A stretch of 64,000 bases of DNA, from assembly GCA_963739345.1 (NCBI GenBank), contig CAVUAA010000001.1:496001-560000 (forward strand), given 5' to 3'. The position numbers and the translations under genes were made by a program. Below the pieces are notes generated by a model. That model made no database searches. It was not told where the DNA came from and saw only the letters and a list, made by a program, of their open reading frames with translations. Positions 25,838 to 35,000 of the stretch are shown here, in pieces. Position 1 is the stretch's first letter. Every line of letters begins with the position of its first letter. This DNA comes from CAVUAA01 sp963739345 (lineage in GTDB: Bacteria > Chlamydiota > Chlamydiia > Chlamydiales > JAFEGQ01).

Positions 25838-27914
25838 TGTCTCCTACAATGGACCATGTGGCTTCGCGGCGGATGAGGTCAACTTCTTTGAGCATGACGG
25901 TGATTTTTTCGCCGCAGCGGAAGCTTTGTCCATTTTTGTCGCCAACAAGACGGGCCTGTTTCTGGTCAAATCGGTAGTAGTCGTTGCCGAGCTCAGAGAT
26001 GTGGAGGAACCCCTCGAGCATCAGGTCGGTCACCTCGAAGGTGATGCCGGCTGGCTTAACGGAGGCGACGACAGCTTCATATTGCCGGAATCCGTCTTCC
26101 TTTTTGTGTGCATCGAGCAGACGGAGTTTTTTTAGACGAAGAACATCGCCCTCGGCACGTCCAGAAATTCGTTCTTGTTCGGAGCAGCGGTGGGCGATTT
26201 TGGTGATCTCGTCCTCTTCGATGGGGTCGCCGAAGAGGACGCGGTGCACAATGGTATCAGCGAAGCGTCTAATGGGACTTGTGAAGTGGCAGTAATGTTC
26301 GAGGGAGAGGCCGTAGTGGCCAATGTTCTCGGCTGAGTAGGCGGCCATCTTCATGCTTCTGATGAAGGCGACAGCTAGCTGCGCTCCGTAGGGGGTCTTG
26401 TTGGCCTTGTCGAAGAGGGCTTGAAGGTCTGCTGGCGTTGGCTTTCCTGGGAGTTTGAATCCAAAGGCGTCTGCCAACTGGTAGAAGCCGGAAAGGTCGT
26501 TGTCGCTCGGGCTGTCATGAATCCGGTAGGTGAGTCCTCGCCCAAGTTTGGTCAGATGCGTGGCGACCGTCTCGTTGGCCTTAAGCATAAACTCTTCGAC
26601 CAGCTGGTGGGTGATGTCGTATTCGACCACATGATTGCCCGTCGGCACGCCGTTCTCATCGATAGCTAGGACTACCTCGGGAAGGGCAAACTCAATGCTC
26701 CCTCGCGTCCGTCGCTGCCCTTTAAGTAGGAGGCACAGCTTCACCATCTCTTGCAGGAGCTCAGAGTGTGGACTTGCTAGCTTACCATCAAGCACCTCTT
26801 TCGCCTCTTCATAGGAGAACCGCTTGTCGCTCCGGATCACTGAGCGGCCAATCTTGTAGTTGACCATCTCACCCATCTCGTTGAACTCCATGTGGACGGA
26901 GGCGGCGAGTCGATCGACGTCGGGCTTGAGGCTGCACAGGTTGTCGGAGAGGCTGGAGGGGAGCATGGGGATGCAGACTCCGGGGAAGTAGGTAGAGTTG
27001 CAGCGCATCGTTGCTGAGCTGTCGAGGGCGCTTCTTGGTTGCACGTAGTGGGAAACATCGGCGATATGAACGGTGAGGTGGTGGTGTCCCTTCTTGTCTT
27101 TGCTGAGGGAGAGGGCGTCGTCGAAGTCTTTTGCGGTGCTGGGGTCAATGGTGATCGTCACAATGTCGCGGCAATCTTCCCGTCCTTTGTGATCTTTCGC
27201 AGTCACCTCGGTCCCAATCGCCCGCGCTTCATCGAGAGCGGCTGATGGAAAGTCGCGGGTGATCTCATACTCTTCGCATGCAGCCTCAACGTCGATGCTC
27301 GGGTCAGAAATGTGGCCAAACAGTTTGGTGAGGCGACCTGAGGGGGGCTCCCAGTTGTCCACCTTGATGAGGATCCGATCGCCCACCTGCAGCTTCTGAT
27401 CGCTCTCCACTTCGACAAGCGAGTCTGGACCTAGAATGGGGGCGAGCATTTGGGTGCCCCGTTCAGTACTGATGACGGTCCCCGCTAATTTGGTGCGGCC
27501 CCGCTTGATCACTCGGAGCACTTGTCCTTCAGGACCTTTCCCTTCTCGCCCACCGCCGGTCACCTGCGCCTCGACCGTATCTCCATCCACTGCACCGCCG
27601 ATTCGCGGTCGGGGGACGAAGAGGTCTTCTCCCTCCCGTTCAACGAATCCAAAACCGCGTGGGTGGACGTGAATCACCCCTTCAAAGATCTGGGCAAAGG
27701 ACTCTTCCGCTTCTTTCGCGCGATAGAGGCGTCCCTTTTTTTCAACCAGCTCACCCTCTCTGATCAGCTGTTTCAACGCCTTTTTTGCCATCGGAAAATG
27801 TTCTTCAACCACCTGGAGGCGGTCGAGCAGTTCACCCTGTTTCATGGGGCGGTAGCTTCGTCCTTCGACGAACTGGAGGATCACTTGGGAGTACGAATCG
27901 ATTTTCTTTTTCAT
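25827..27914 (-). CDS. rnr: Ribonuclease R
   Basis: 3'-5' exoribonuclease for structured RNA, 695 residues. N-terminal helix-turn-helix and cold-shock domains (about 1-220; FEGVIHVHPRGFGFVE). The RNB catalytic domain has DPSTAKDFDDALSLSKD near 252-268 (the metal-binding Asp cluster), HIADVSHYV and the FPGVCIPMLP loop. A C-terminal S1 domain (about 610-690; YEAVVASVKPAGITFEV) closes it. Shorter than E. coli RNase R (813) because the basic tail is missing, as in many small genomes. First gene of an rnr-DUF502-small basic protein operon. Confidence 0.95.
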   Translation of the reverse strand: MKKKIDSYSQVILQFVEGRSYRPMKQGELLDRLQVVEEHFPMAKKALKQLIREGELVEKKGRLYRAKEAEESFAQIFEGVIHVHPRGFGFVEREGEDLFVPRPRIGGAVDGDTVEAQVTGGGREGKGPEGQVLRVIKRGRTKLAGTVISTERGTQMLAPILGPDSLVEVESDQKLQVGDRILIKVDNWEPPSGRLTKLFGHISDPSIDVEAACEEYEITRDFPSAALDEARAIGTEVTAKDHKGREDCRDIVTITIDPSTAKDFDDALSLSKDKKGHHHLTVHIADVSHYVQPRSALDSSATMRCNSTYFPGVCIPMLPSSLSDNLCSLKPDVDRLAASVHMEFNEMGEMVNYKIGRSVIRSDKRFSYEEAKEVLDGKLASPHSELLQEMVKLCLLLKGQRRTRGSIEFALPEVVLAIDENGVPTGNHVVEYDITHQLVEEFMLKANETVATHLTKLGRGLTYRIHDSPSDNDLSGFYQLADAFGFKLPGKPTPADLQALFDKANKTPYGAQLAVAFIRSMKMAAYSAENIGHYGLSLEHYCHFTSPIRRFADTIVHRVLFGDPIEEDEITKIAHRCSEQERISGRAEGDVLRLKKLRLLDAHKKEDGFRQYEAVVASVKPAGITFEVTDLMLEGFLHISELGNDYYRFDQKQARLVGDKNGQSFRCGEKITVMLKEVDLIRREATWSIVGDSVA

Positions 27915-27954
27915 CTCGGCAAATCATACCACAACTCACCCCAGGAACGCTACC

Positions 27955-28075
27955 ACCCAGATTGCTTCCCAATGGCGTCAACTTAAGGGATGGTAGCTGA
28001 TGCGGCACGGGTCTGGCCTGATTCAATGACCCTACGTGTTTTGCTTAAGTTGACGCCATTGGAGGTAAACTGGGT
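27955..28075. repeat. 121-bp inverted-repeat element with IS982-type tips (MITE-like)
   Basis: The inner arms are a perfect 19-base inverted repeat: 27969-27987, and 28044-28062 reading CTTAAGTTGACGCCATTGG. The similarity continues outward with a one-base indel to ACCCAG at 27955-27960 and CTGGGT at 28070-28075, the same tips as the IS982 copies at 2315 and 55121. No open frame inside. A half copy lies at about 6180-6224. No clear target duplication. It sits between rnr and a divergent membrane-protein gene. Confidence 0.7.
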
Positions 28076-28165
28076 GTATCCAGGAAATTCTTGTTGCAAT
28101 CTTTAAGGCGCTCAGCAAAAATTTTGCTAAACGGGACAGACACGTCCTGCAAAGGAGAAAATCCA

Positions 28166-28750
28166 ATGGCAATTTCAAACGTCCTATCGTACGCCAGAGT
28201 GGTCACTCACGCCCCTTATGTTTTAGTGCCTGGCGGTTTGGCGCTACATCTGCTCGGAAAACGGTACCCGCCGGAACCCATCGCAGTTGTGCGAAATTAT
28301 CAGGTGCCGCCTGAGCGTAAGGAAGGGAATATTCAAAAGGGGAACAAGTGGACGGCTCCTGAGAACCATGAGCTCGACAAATATGATCCACCTAACTATT
28401 GGGTCATTGCTGGAAAGGGTATGCAGCGACTCGCGGCCGGGCTGTTCCTGATAAAGACGGCACTAGACAACTCCAACATCCTGATCCGCAGCGCGGCAGC
28501 GGTAGGTACCTTAGCCGTCGTTGGTGTCAGTGTTGCAGAACCTAAGCTTGATCAGTGGACCGACAATAAAGAGTACCGCGAGATGGCGCGAATGGCAGTT
28601 GACATGCTTGTCGCTGGAGTCAATTGCAGTAACATCTGGGTCTCAGGTTACGTAGACTTTGTTGCGGGCGGTCTGACCCAGCAGGCTTGGGTAGGTAGCT
28701 CAATGGGGGTGACACTAGCCTTGACGTTATTCGCCCCTTGGAAGAAGTAG
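28166..28750 (+). CDS. Orphan membrane protein, 194 residues
   Basis: Not recognised. The ATG at 28166 has AAGGAG 8 bases upstream. The N-terminus is moderately hydrophobic (residues 12-30). A polar stretch with Pro and charged residues (33-75) follows, then three hydrophobic segments near 83-100, 110-125 and 170-190. Probably an inner-membrane protein. It is followed 32 bases later by another small membrane protein and then leuS, all on one strand. Confidence 0.7.
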   Translation: MAISNVLSYARVVTHAPYVLVPGGLALHLLGKRYPPEPIAVVRNYQVPPERKEGNIQKGNKWTAPENHELDKYDPPNYWVIAGKGMQRLAAGLFLIKTALDNSNILIRSAAAVGTLAVVGVSVAEPKLDQWTDNKEYREMARMAVDMLVAGVNCSNIWVSGYVDFVAGGLTQQAWVGSSMGVTLALTLFAPWKK

Positions 28751-28782
28751 TCTAATTCATGGAGGAGTGGTAGACTGGTTTG

Positions 28783-29196
28783 ATGTATACAGTTGGTCTA
28801 CCGCTTCTTCTTGTCAGCGCAGCTCCTCTGGGGTCGGCGCTGGAGGGGTATGGCGTCCGTTCCAAGACAGAGTGGGCGAAGACGTGGGGACAGCGGGTTC
28901 AGTATGTGTCGTCGGTCGCCCTGGTTGTGCTGGGGACGACGGCTGCAGTGTGGGCTGGGAATCCGACATGGACTGCGGTCGGAGCTGGTCTCACCACCAT
29001 CTTTGTCGCCATTCCCGTGATAAAGATCTGGAAGTGGGATTCACACTTTGATGGACCTATTAGTGTCCTTCTGAAATTAAGTAGCGTGGCGGTATTGACG
29101 GTCGCCTCCTATTCAACGACCCCCTTAGTATTCACGCTAGCCGCGTGTCATCTCTTGCCCCTTATACTGGATCCCTCTAACATCGCCCCATTATGA
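28783..29196 (+). CDS. Orphan membrane protein, 137 residues
   Basis: Four hydrophobic segments (residues about 3-18, 42-60, 64-82, 90-125) and few charged residues: an integral membrane protein of unknown role. The ATG at 28783 is chosen over a TTG immediately before it; the nearest GGAGG is 15 bases away, so the start is uncertain. Its stop overlaps the leuS start by 4 bases (ATGA), so it is translationally coupled to leuS. Confidence 0.65.
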   Translation: MYTVGLPLLLVSAAPLGSALEGYGVRSKTEWAKTWGQRVQYVSSVALVVLGTTAAVWAGNPTWTAVGAGLTTIFVAIPVIKIWKWDSHFDGPISVLLKLSSVAVLTVASYSTTPLVFTLAACHLLPLILDPSNIAPL

Positions 29197-31616
29197 ACCG
29201 TTACGACCACAAAAAAATTGAGCAGAAGTGGCAGGAACGATGGGCTGAAGAGGGGGCGTTTAAGACCTCCGACGACGCATCGAAGCCTAATTACTACGTC
29301 CTCGACATGTTTCCCTATCCATCGGGAGCGGGGCTGCATGTGGGGCATCCGGTGGGCTACACGGCAACTGATATTGTCGCTCGCTACAAGCGGGCGAAGG
29401 GATTCAATGTTCTCCATCCAATGGGGTGGGATGCATTTGGGCTCCCTGCAGAGCAGTATGCGGTGCGAACCGGTCAACACCCAGCGCTTACCACTAAAGA
29501 GAACATTGCAACGTATAAGCGGCAGCTGAGCGCGCTCGGCCTCTCTTATGATTGGGATCGGGAAGTGAATACGACCGATCCAAAGTTCTACAAGTGGACG
29601 CAGTGGATCTTCACTGAGCTTGTGAAGGCCGGTTTGGCCTACGAGGCGGAAGTGGAGGTGAACTACTGCCCCGCTTTGGGGACGGTGCTCGCTAACGAAG
29701 AGGTGGAAGGGGGGCGATCGCTCATTGGCGATCACCCGGTTGAAAAGCGACCGATCAGACAGTGGATGTTGCGGATTACGAAGTATGCAGATCGGTTGCT
29801 GGATGATTTGGAAGGGCTTGATTGGCCCGAACACATCAAACGGTCGCAACGGAACTGGATTGGTCGGAGTGTGGGCGTTCAGGTGGAGTTTCAGGATGAG
29901 ACGACGGGGGAGGAGATTCACGTCTTCACCACTCGTGTCGATACGCTTCCTGGAGTTACTTTTGTTGTTCTCTCTCCAGAACATCCGCTCGTCGATCGCG
30001 TCGTCACAAAGGAACACCGGGGCAACGTCACCACCTACCAACGAGAGACGGCTAGCCGCTCTGATGTGGAGCGGATGGAGCACGCCAAGGACAAGACGGG
30101 CGTTTTCACGGGAGCTTACGCGATCAATCCTCTCAGTGGCGAGCGGGTGCCGATCTGGATTGCCGACTATGTGTTGATGAGTTATGGGACGGGCGCTGTG
30201 ATGGGTGTGCCGGTTCATGACGAGCGTGATCAGGAGTTTGCTGAGAAGTTTGCGCTGCCTATTACCCCCGTGGAAGAGACGGGGGAGGAGGTTATCGAAA
30301 AAATCACCGTCTCACTCGAAAAGCAAGGAAAGGGAAAGCGGACAATCAATTACAGGTTGCGCGACTGGCTCTTTTCCCGTCAGAGATATTGGGGAGAGCC
30401 TATTCCAATCTTGCACTTTGAAGATGGGAGCATGCGCACCCTTGATCTCGATGAATTGCCTCTTCTTCCTCCTGCTGTAGACGATTACAAACCGTCGGCT
30501 GACGGTTTGAGTCCACTCGCCAAGGTGAAAGAGTGGGTGGAGATCACTGATCCTAAAACGGGTAAGCGAGCGCGGCGAGAGACCAACACCATGCCGCAGT
30601 GGGCCGGATCCTCTTGGTACTACCTCCGCTACTGTGATCCGAAGAACGATGAGGCATTTGCTAGTGCTGAAAAACAGGCGGCGTTTGTCCCGGTTGACCT
30701 CTACATTGGCGGAGCTGAGCACGCCACTTTGCATCTCCTCTACGCACGCTTTTGGCACAAGGTGCTCTACGATCTTGGACATGTGAAGACGCTTGAGCCG
30801 TTTAAGAAACTCCACAATCAGGGGATGCTGATTGCCCGCTCGTTCCGCTATCCAAAGGGAGGATATGTTTCGCCAGAAGAGGCGATGCTTGAAGGGGAGA
30901 CGTGGGTGCATCGCGACTCGGAAGAGCCGTTAGCTAGTCAGCTTGAGAAGATGTCGAAGTCGAAGCTCAATGTGGTTAATCCTGACGAGATCATCGGAGA
31001 CTTTGGGGCCGACAGCCTCCGCCTCTATCTCATGTTCATGGGGCCGCTCGACAAAGAGAAGGTGTGGAATACCGATGGCGTCTCCGGTTGCCGCCGCTTC
31101 CTCAATCGCTTCTTCGAGCTCGCCACATCAGACAGGCTGACCGATGAGGTCTCTGAAGAGGCGCTTCGTCTGGGTCACCGCCTGGTTCGCGACGTCGCTC
31201 GCGACATCGAGAACCTCCACTTCAACACGGCCATCGCCAAGATGATGAGCTTCGTCAACGACTTCACCAAGTTGGCCGCCTACCCCCGCATGGTGGTCTC
31301 GATGGCGGTTCAGTGTCTCGCCCCCTTCGCCCCTCACATTGGCGAGGAGCTGTGGGAGCTGCTAGGACATAGCAACTCCCTGTTAACAGCTCCCTTCCCC
31401 GAACCCGATCCTCAATATCTTGTGGATGAGAGTGTTACCTACATCGTTCAGGTGAACGGTAAGCTCCGCGGCCGGTTTGATCTTCCTAAGGATCAGGATG
31501 AAACGACCATCGTCTCTCTCGCAAAAGAGGATGAGCGAATTTCGAAGCACCTGGAGGGGACGATTCGTAAGGTGATCTTCGTTCCTAATCGACTCTTAAA
31601 CTTCGTAGTCTCCTAG
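29193..31616 (+). CDS. leuS: Leucyl-tRNA synthetase
   Basis: Charges tRNA-Leu in the cytoplasm. 807 residues, normal bacterial size. HIGH-type box PYPSGAGLHVGHPVGYTATD near residues 41-60; the editing domain has TTRVDTLPGVTF and the DERDQEF region; the KMSKS loop is KMSKSKLNVVNPDE near 583-596; the C-terminal domain ends at the usual place. Start ATG 29193 (MNRYDHKKIEQKWQ), typical for the family. Confidence 0.97.
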   Translation: MNRYDHKKIEQKWQERWAEEGAFKTSDDASKPNYYVLDMFPYPSGAGLHVGHPVGYTATDIVARYKRAKGFNVLHPMGWDAFGLPAEQYAVRTGQHPALTTKENIATYKRQLSALGLSYDWDREVNTTDPKFYKWTQWIFTELVKAGLAYEAEVEVNYCPALGTVLANEEVEGGRSLIGDHPVEKRPIRQWMLRITKYADRLLDDLEGLDWPEHIKRSQRNWIGRSVGVQVEFQDETTGEEIHVFTTRVDTLPGVTFVVLSPEHPLVDRVVTKEHRGNVTTYQRETASRSDVERMEHAKDKTGVFTGAYAINPLSGERVPIWIADYVLMSYGTGAVMGVPVHDERDQEFAEKFALPITPVEETGEEVIEKITVSLEKQGKGKRTINYRLRDWLFSRQRYWGEPIPILHFEDGSMRTLDLDELPLLPPAVDDYKPSADGLSPLAKVKEWVEITDPKTGKRARRETNTMPQWAGSSWYYLRYCDPKNDEAFASAEKQAAFVPVDLYIGGAEHATLHLLYARFWHKVLYDLGHVKTLEPFKKLHNQGMLIARSFRYPKGGYVSPEEAMLEGETWVHRDSEEPLASQLEKMSKSKLNVVNPDEIIGDFGADSLRLYLMFMGPLDKEKVWNTDGVSGCRRFLNRFFELATSDRLTDEVSEEALRLGHRLVRDVARDIENLHFNTAIAKMMSFVNDFTKLAAYPRMVVSMAVQCLAPFAPHIGEELWELLGHSNSLLTAPFPEPDPQYLVDESVTYIVQVNGKLRGRFDLPKDQDETTIVSLAKEDERISKHLEGTIRKVIFVPNRLLNFVVS

Positions 31617-31723
31617 GCTTCAGTCGACTGTATCCCGTTTCGTTTTATCAGACGTTCGATTCAAAAATAGTTTTATATCCTCATCGGTTGTGAATTACAA
31701 TAGAGGTACGGGAGGAGACCAAT

Positions 31724-32227
31724 ATGAAAGATGTTCATGTGGGACGAGTACAAGAAGAACAGCACGATCAACTGCAACGTCTGATTCGAGATAAGGAGCT
31801 GGTGGATGATATTGCTCAGTTCTCAGAGGAGCAGGTGGCGTCGGCATTGATCTATCATCCGATGGAGCTGGTCCATTTGCCGCGCGAGCTGAAGCAGCGG
31901 ATTTTAGAAGATGCCGATCTGATGGCCTATCTGTGGGAAGAGGGGTGTGCGGAGAACGCGATTCCCCGTCTCTGTTTGGGGGAGGCGGGCTTTGAGCTCA
32001 ACCTCTCATGGTCTGAGTCTGATGATCACATGCTGCACGCTTTGGGGCGTCAGACAGCGATTACGAAACTGGACCTCTCGGGGTGCCAGAATATCACTGA
32101 TGAGGGGCTCTATGAGTTAGCGGAGGACTCGCCAAACCTCACGCATCTTGATTTGCGTGACTGTGAGAATGTGACTCGAAAAGGTGTAAATGAACTGCGT
32201 GACCTCGGCCTAACGGTCGAATGGTGA
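31724..32227 (+). CDS. Small leucine-rich-repeat protein
   Basis: 167 residues, ATG preceded by GGGAGGAG. The N-terminal half is acidic and helical (about 1-95). The C-terminal half holds cysteine-containing LRRs of the AMN1/F-box type: ITKLDLSGCQNITDEGLYELAEDSPNL (about 108-134) and LTHLDLRDCENVTRKGVNEL. The repeats resemble those in the large LRR genes at 48.9-54.9 kb. LRRs bind proteins; in intracellular bacteria they often act in host cells, which is inference here. The next gene begins 13 bases downstream. Confidence 0.82.
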   Translation: MKDVHVGRVQEEQHDQLQRLIRDKELVDDIAQFSEEQVASALIYHPMELVHLPRELKQRILEDADLMAYLWEEGCAENAIPRLCLGEAGFELNLSWSESDDHMLHALGRQTAITKLDLSGCQNITDEGLYELAEDSPNLTHLDLRDCENVTRKGVNELRDLGLTVEW

Positions 32228-32239
32228 AGGGAGGTGAGT

Positions 32240-32620
32240 ATGGGGGAGGTATTAGACCAGGGCCAGGTGATTGCCGATACGATTCAAGGGGCTCTCTCAT
32301 CGTTTCTCGATGAGAGCCTGACGATGGAGGCGCTCGATGAGGTGGCCCGAACGCTCGTGACTGTCGGGGGACAGGCGAGAGGAGTGATTGAGCAGTTGCC
32401 TGCGGGAAATTGGAAAATGCGCCTCTCGGAAGGCGTCGACCGTCTGATGGAGCTGGGTCCCATCATCAATGGGAAGGAGGAGCCTCTTAAAGACCTGGTT
32501 GATGAGGTGACCGATATAGGGACCGGTGAGTGGTCGCTCCACCTGCATCAGCAACTCGTGGGGGAGAAGCCCAACCTGGAGCTGATTGGACAGGTCGAAG
32601 CGATCATGGATATTCTCTAA
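32240..32620 (+). CDS. Orphan acidic helical protein, 126 residues
   Basis: The ATG at 32240 is set by GGAGG 5 bases upstream. The protein is acidic, helical and without membrane segments or motifs I know (MGEVLDQGQVIADTIQG start, VEAIMDIL end). Directly follows the small LRR protein, so it may be its partner or chaperone; a small acidic partner next to a putative effector would fit a secretion chaperone, but that is speculation. Confidence 0.65.
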   Translation: MGEVLDQGQVIADTIQGALSSFLDESLTMEALDEVARTLVTVGGQARGVIEQLPAGNWKMRLSEGVDRLMELGPIINGKEEPLKDLVDEVTDIGTGEWSLHLHQQLVGEKPNLELIGQVEAIMDIL

Positions 32621-32675
32621 ACGTGCCTTTTTTTCTCCACATCGGTAGCGTCCCCAACAAAGAGGGGACTGATCG

Positions 32676-33713
32676 ATGGGGAGAAAAATTGGCTTTTTGC
32701 TACTGATCGGAGCAACTCTGATCTTTGCAGCGGCGAACTCGATCATCGCAAAGCTTGGTTTGCTCGGCGCGCACCATCTGATCGATGGGCGGAACCCCAT
32801 CTCATTTTGCAACGTCCTCTTCACAGCTAACCTAATGGCCGGCCTCACACTCCTTGGTATCCATTGGAAGAGTTGGAATCGAGAGACACTCAAGAGGGTG
32901 AGGGTGAGAGAGTGGGGGCTGATGCTCATCCTCGCTCTGCTCTCGGGAGTGATTGCGCCCACGCTATTTTTCTTAGGACTCATGCTCACCCAGGTGATCA
33001 ACGTTGTCCTCATTTCAACCCTGGACATTCCCCTGGTTCTCATCTTCGGATGGCTAATGTTCAAGGAGCGCCCCTCGTGGGGGAGCGTGGTTGGAGCTCT
33101 TCTTGCCCTCGGAGGTGTTGCGCTCACCTTCATCCTTCACCAGCCGCCAGCCATGCCGATGGAGATGAAGATGACCATGATCAATCTCGGCACGGGGCCG
33201 GTCGCCCATTTCCTCGCCACTCTTCCTCGGGCGGGGGAGATCTGTGTAGGAATTGGCGTCCTCTTCACCATGTTCTCGATCGAGCTCACTCGTAAGTGGC
33301 TGGACGATGTTCCGTCGGGGATCTACAGTGTTTTCCGCATGGTGGTGGGTGCCACGATCTTCTTTATAGTGGTCCTCATCATGCTTGGATGGGTCCACTT
33401 CATCGACATCTTCTCTCCCTTCTTGTGGGAGTGGATGCTCCTCTATGGCGGCGTGGTGATTGGCCTTGGCCTCTACCTCTGGTACAGAGGGATCCAGCAC
33501 GCCGAGTCGGCCGACCTGGCCATCTCCAACTCCATCACCCCCATCGCTGGAGCTTTCTTCGCCTACCTCATTCTCAGTGAGGTCCCTGAGCATGGTCAGC
33601 TGATTGGCGGAGCATTCATCGTCTTTGGAATCATCGTCGCCCTCGTCGTCAACCTGCGGCAGGAACGTAAACGGCGCCGCCACCCCTGCCCCAACTCCTT
33701 CTCAGGCCTCTAA
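32676..33713 (+). CDS. EamA/DMT-superfamily transporter
   Basis: 345 residues with about ten hydrophobic segments in two EamA halves (1-135 and 190-325). Marks include LDIPLVLIFGWLMFKERPSWGSVVGALLALGGV near 117-150 and AISNSITPIAGAFFAYLILSEVPEHGQLIGGAFIVFGI near 285-322. DMT carriers export or import amino acids, nucleotide sugars or metabolites; the substrate cannot be read from sequence. GAGGGG lies 8 bases before the ATG. The stop codon sits inside the hairpin at 33710-33750. Confidence 0.88.
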   Translation: MGRKIGFLLLIGATLIFAAANSIIAKLGLLGAHHLIDGRNPISFCNVLFTANLMAGLTLLGIHWKSWNRETLKRVRVREWGLMLILALLSGVIAPTLFFLGLMLTQVINVVLISTLDIPLVLIFGWLMFKERPSWGSVVGALLALGGVALTFILHQPPAMPMEMKMTMINLGTGPVAHFLATLPRAGEICVGIGVLFTMFSIELTRKWLDDVPSGIYSVFRMVVGATIFFIVVLIMLGWVHFIDIFSPFLWEWMLLYGGVVIGLGLYLWYRGIQHAESADLAISNSITPIAGAFFAYLILSEVPEHGQLIGGAFIVFGIIVALVVNLRQERKRRRHPCPNSFSGL

Positions 33714-33750
33714 ACTGCGATCTGGGGCCTGGCCCCAAATCGCAGTTTAG
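33710..33750. terminator. Hairpin shared by two convergent genes
   Basis: 20-base arms (33710-33729 and 33731-33750) with one mismatch and a single loop base; core TGGGGCC-T-GGCCCC. Both convergent stop codons (TAA at 33711-33713 and the opposite TAA at 33747-33749) lie within the stem. Likely a bidirectional terminator of the same design as 18190-18232. Confidence 0.65.
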
Positions 33751-34955
33751 GTGCCGCTGCCGTGGAGAGGTCTCCTGTGAATCGCGACGTAAGTGCCGAT
33801 CGCGACGAAGGTTAGCAGGACCAAGATGATCTGCATGATGGGGAGAAAAAGAGCGCTTCTGGTTGCAATGACGCCGACGATGAGAACGGCGATAGCAGAG
33901 ACGCCCATGTTGAAGAAGGTCATGACGGCGGACGCATTTGATTTGTCAGAAGCTTCGGAGGTGATGGAGGAGGAGATGGCGGCGTAGGTGATCGAAAGCC
34001 CTGGAAAGCCAAAAGCAATGGGCAAAAAGAGAGTCCACGTGTTGATGATGCCAAAAGCAAAGAAGAGAAGGGTGGCAGTGACAGCAGTTCCCATGATGGC
34101 CATTCCGGTCCAGACCAGGGGTCTTGGTGAGAAGCGAGCTGAGAGGAAGGCTGAGAGAAATGCTCCGACGACGGTTCCCATGCTTGGCACCAACCTCCAC
34201 AGACCAAACTCATCGGCGCTAAGGCCGATCACCTCGATGCCGATGAAGGGAGCCTTGGTGGAGAAGACGTAGGAAATGCCAGAGGTTGCCCCTAGGATAA
34301 TGCTCCCCAGCAGGACACTGGGAGCGGCGAACTGTTTCCAATACCCTTTAGCGAGATTAACGGGATGGAGAGACTGGGTAAATGGCTCGGGGCCGGTTTT
34401 GGGAAGGCGTGAGGCGAGAAAGAACATCCACCCGCAGTAAACGATGAGAAAGTAGAAGCAGTAGACCCAGCCAACGGTTTCTGTGAGGAATCCGCCAAGC
34501 ACCATGGAAACGCCGGCCATTAAGGGGAAGGCTGCGGTGAGATAGGAGGTGGTGCGGTGCGCCTCCTTCCGATTCATCGTATCGCCGATCAGCGTGAAGG
34601 TGGAGACGAGACCAACCGCCATCCCCAATCCCATGACAAGTCTTCCCAAGTTGAGTAGCCAGAAGAGGGTAAGCACCTCAGATAGGATGCAGATGGCCGA
34701 GCCAATGATAGCCAAACTGCAACCGAGGTAGATGGTCCGTTTACGGCCGAAATAGTTGAGGAGGGGACCGTAGGGGAGTTGCCCAAAGGCGTAGCCGATA
34801 AGAAAGTAGGTGACGGTGTTCTGCGATTGCCCAATTGAAACCCGAAAATGTTCGGCAATAGCGGGAATGGCGGGCGTATAGAGGAGTGCTCCCACCGATG
34901 CAAACGAGATGAGAAACATGAGGGTGAGGAGATTTGGCTTTTCGTTGCTTCCCAT
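33747..34955 (-). CDS. Major facilitator superfamily efflux protein (Bcr/CflA-like)
   Basis: 402 residues, twelve hydrophobic segments. The MFS motif between helices 2 and 3 is GPLLNYFGRKRTIYLG near 63-78. LYTPAIPAIAEHF near 25-37 and the LGRLVMGLGMAVGLVSTFTLIGD stretch near 100-125 recall drug/H+ antiporters of the Bcr/CflA (12-TMS DHA1) type. Probably exports a drug or metabolite. Divergent from the oxidoreductase gene with a 45-base spacer. Confidence 0.88.
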   Translation of the reverse strand: MGSNEKPNLLTLMFLISFASVGALLYTPAIPAIAEHFRVSIGQSQNTVTYFLIGYAFGQLPYGPLLNYFGRKRTIYLGCSLAIIGSAICILSEVLTLFWLLNLGRLVMGLGMAVGLVSTFTLIGDTMNRKEAHRTTSYLTAAFPLMAGVSMVLGGFLTETVGWVYCFYFLIVYCGWMFFLASRLPKTGPEPFTQSLHPVNLAKGYWKQFAAPSVLLGSIILGATSGISYVFSTKAPFIGIEVIGLSADEFGLWRLVPSMGTVVGAFLSAFLSARFSPRPLVWTGMAIMGTAVTATLLFFAFGIINTWTLFLPIAFGFPGLSITYAAISSSITSEASDKSNASAVMTFFNMGVSAIAVLIVGVIATRSALFLPIMQIILVLLTFVAIGTYVAIHRRPLHGSGT

Positions 34956-35000
34956 TTCGTCACCCTAGCTATTATTTTGTGTTGTTGTACAGTGGCGTTT

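Noticed and set aside
29148..30218. 356-residue minus-strand open frame opposite leuS
   Set aside because: Overlaps a full-length LeuRS; composition is that of an antisense shadow.
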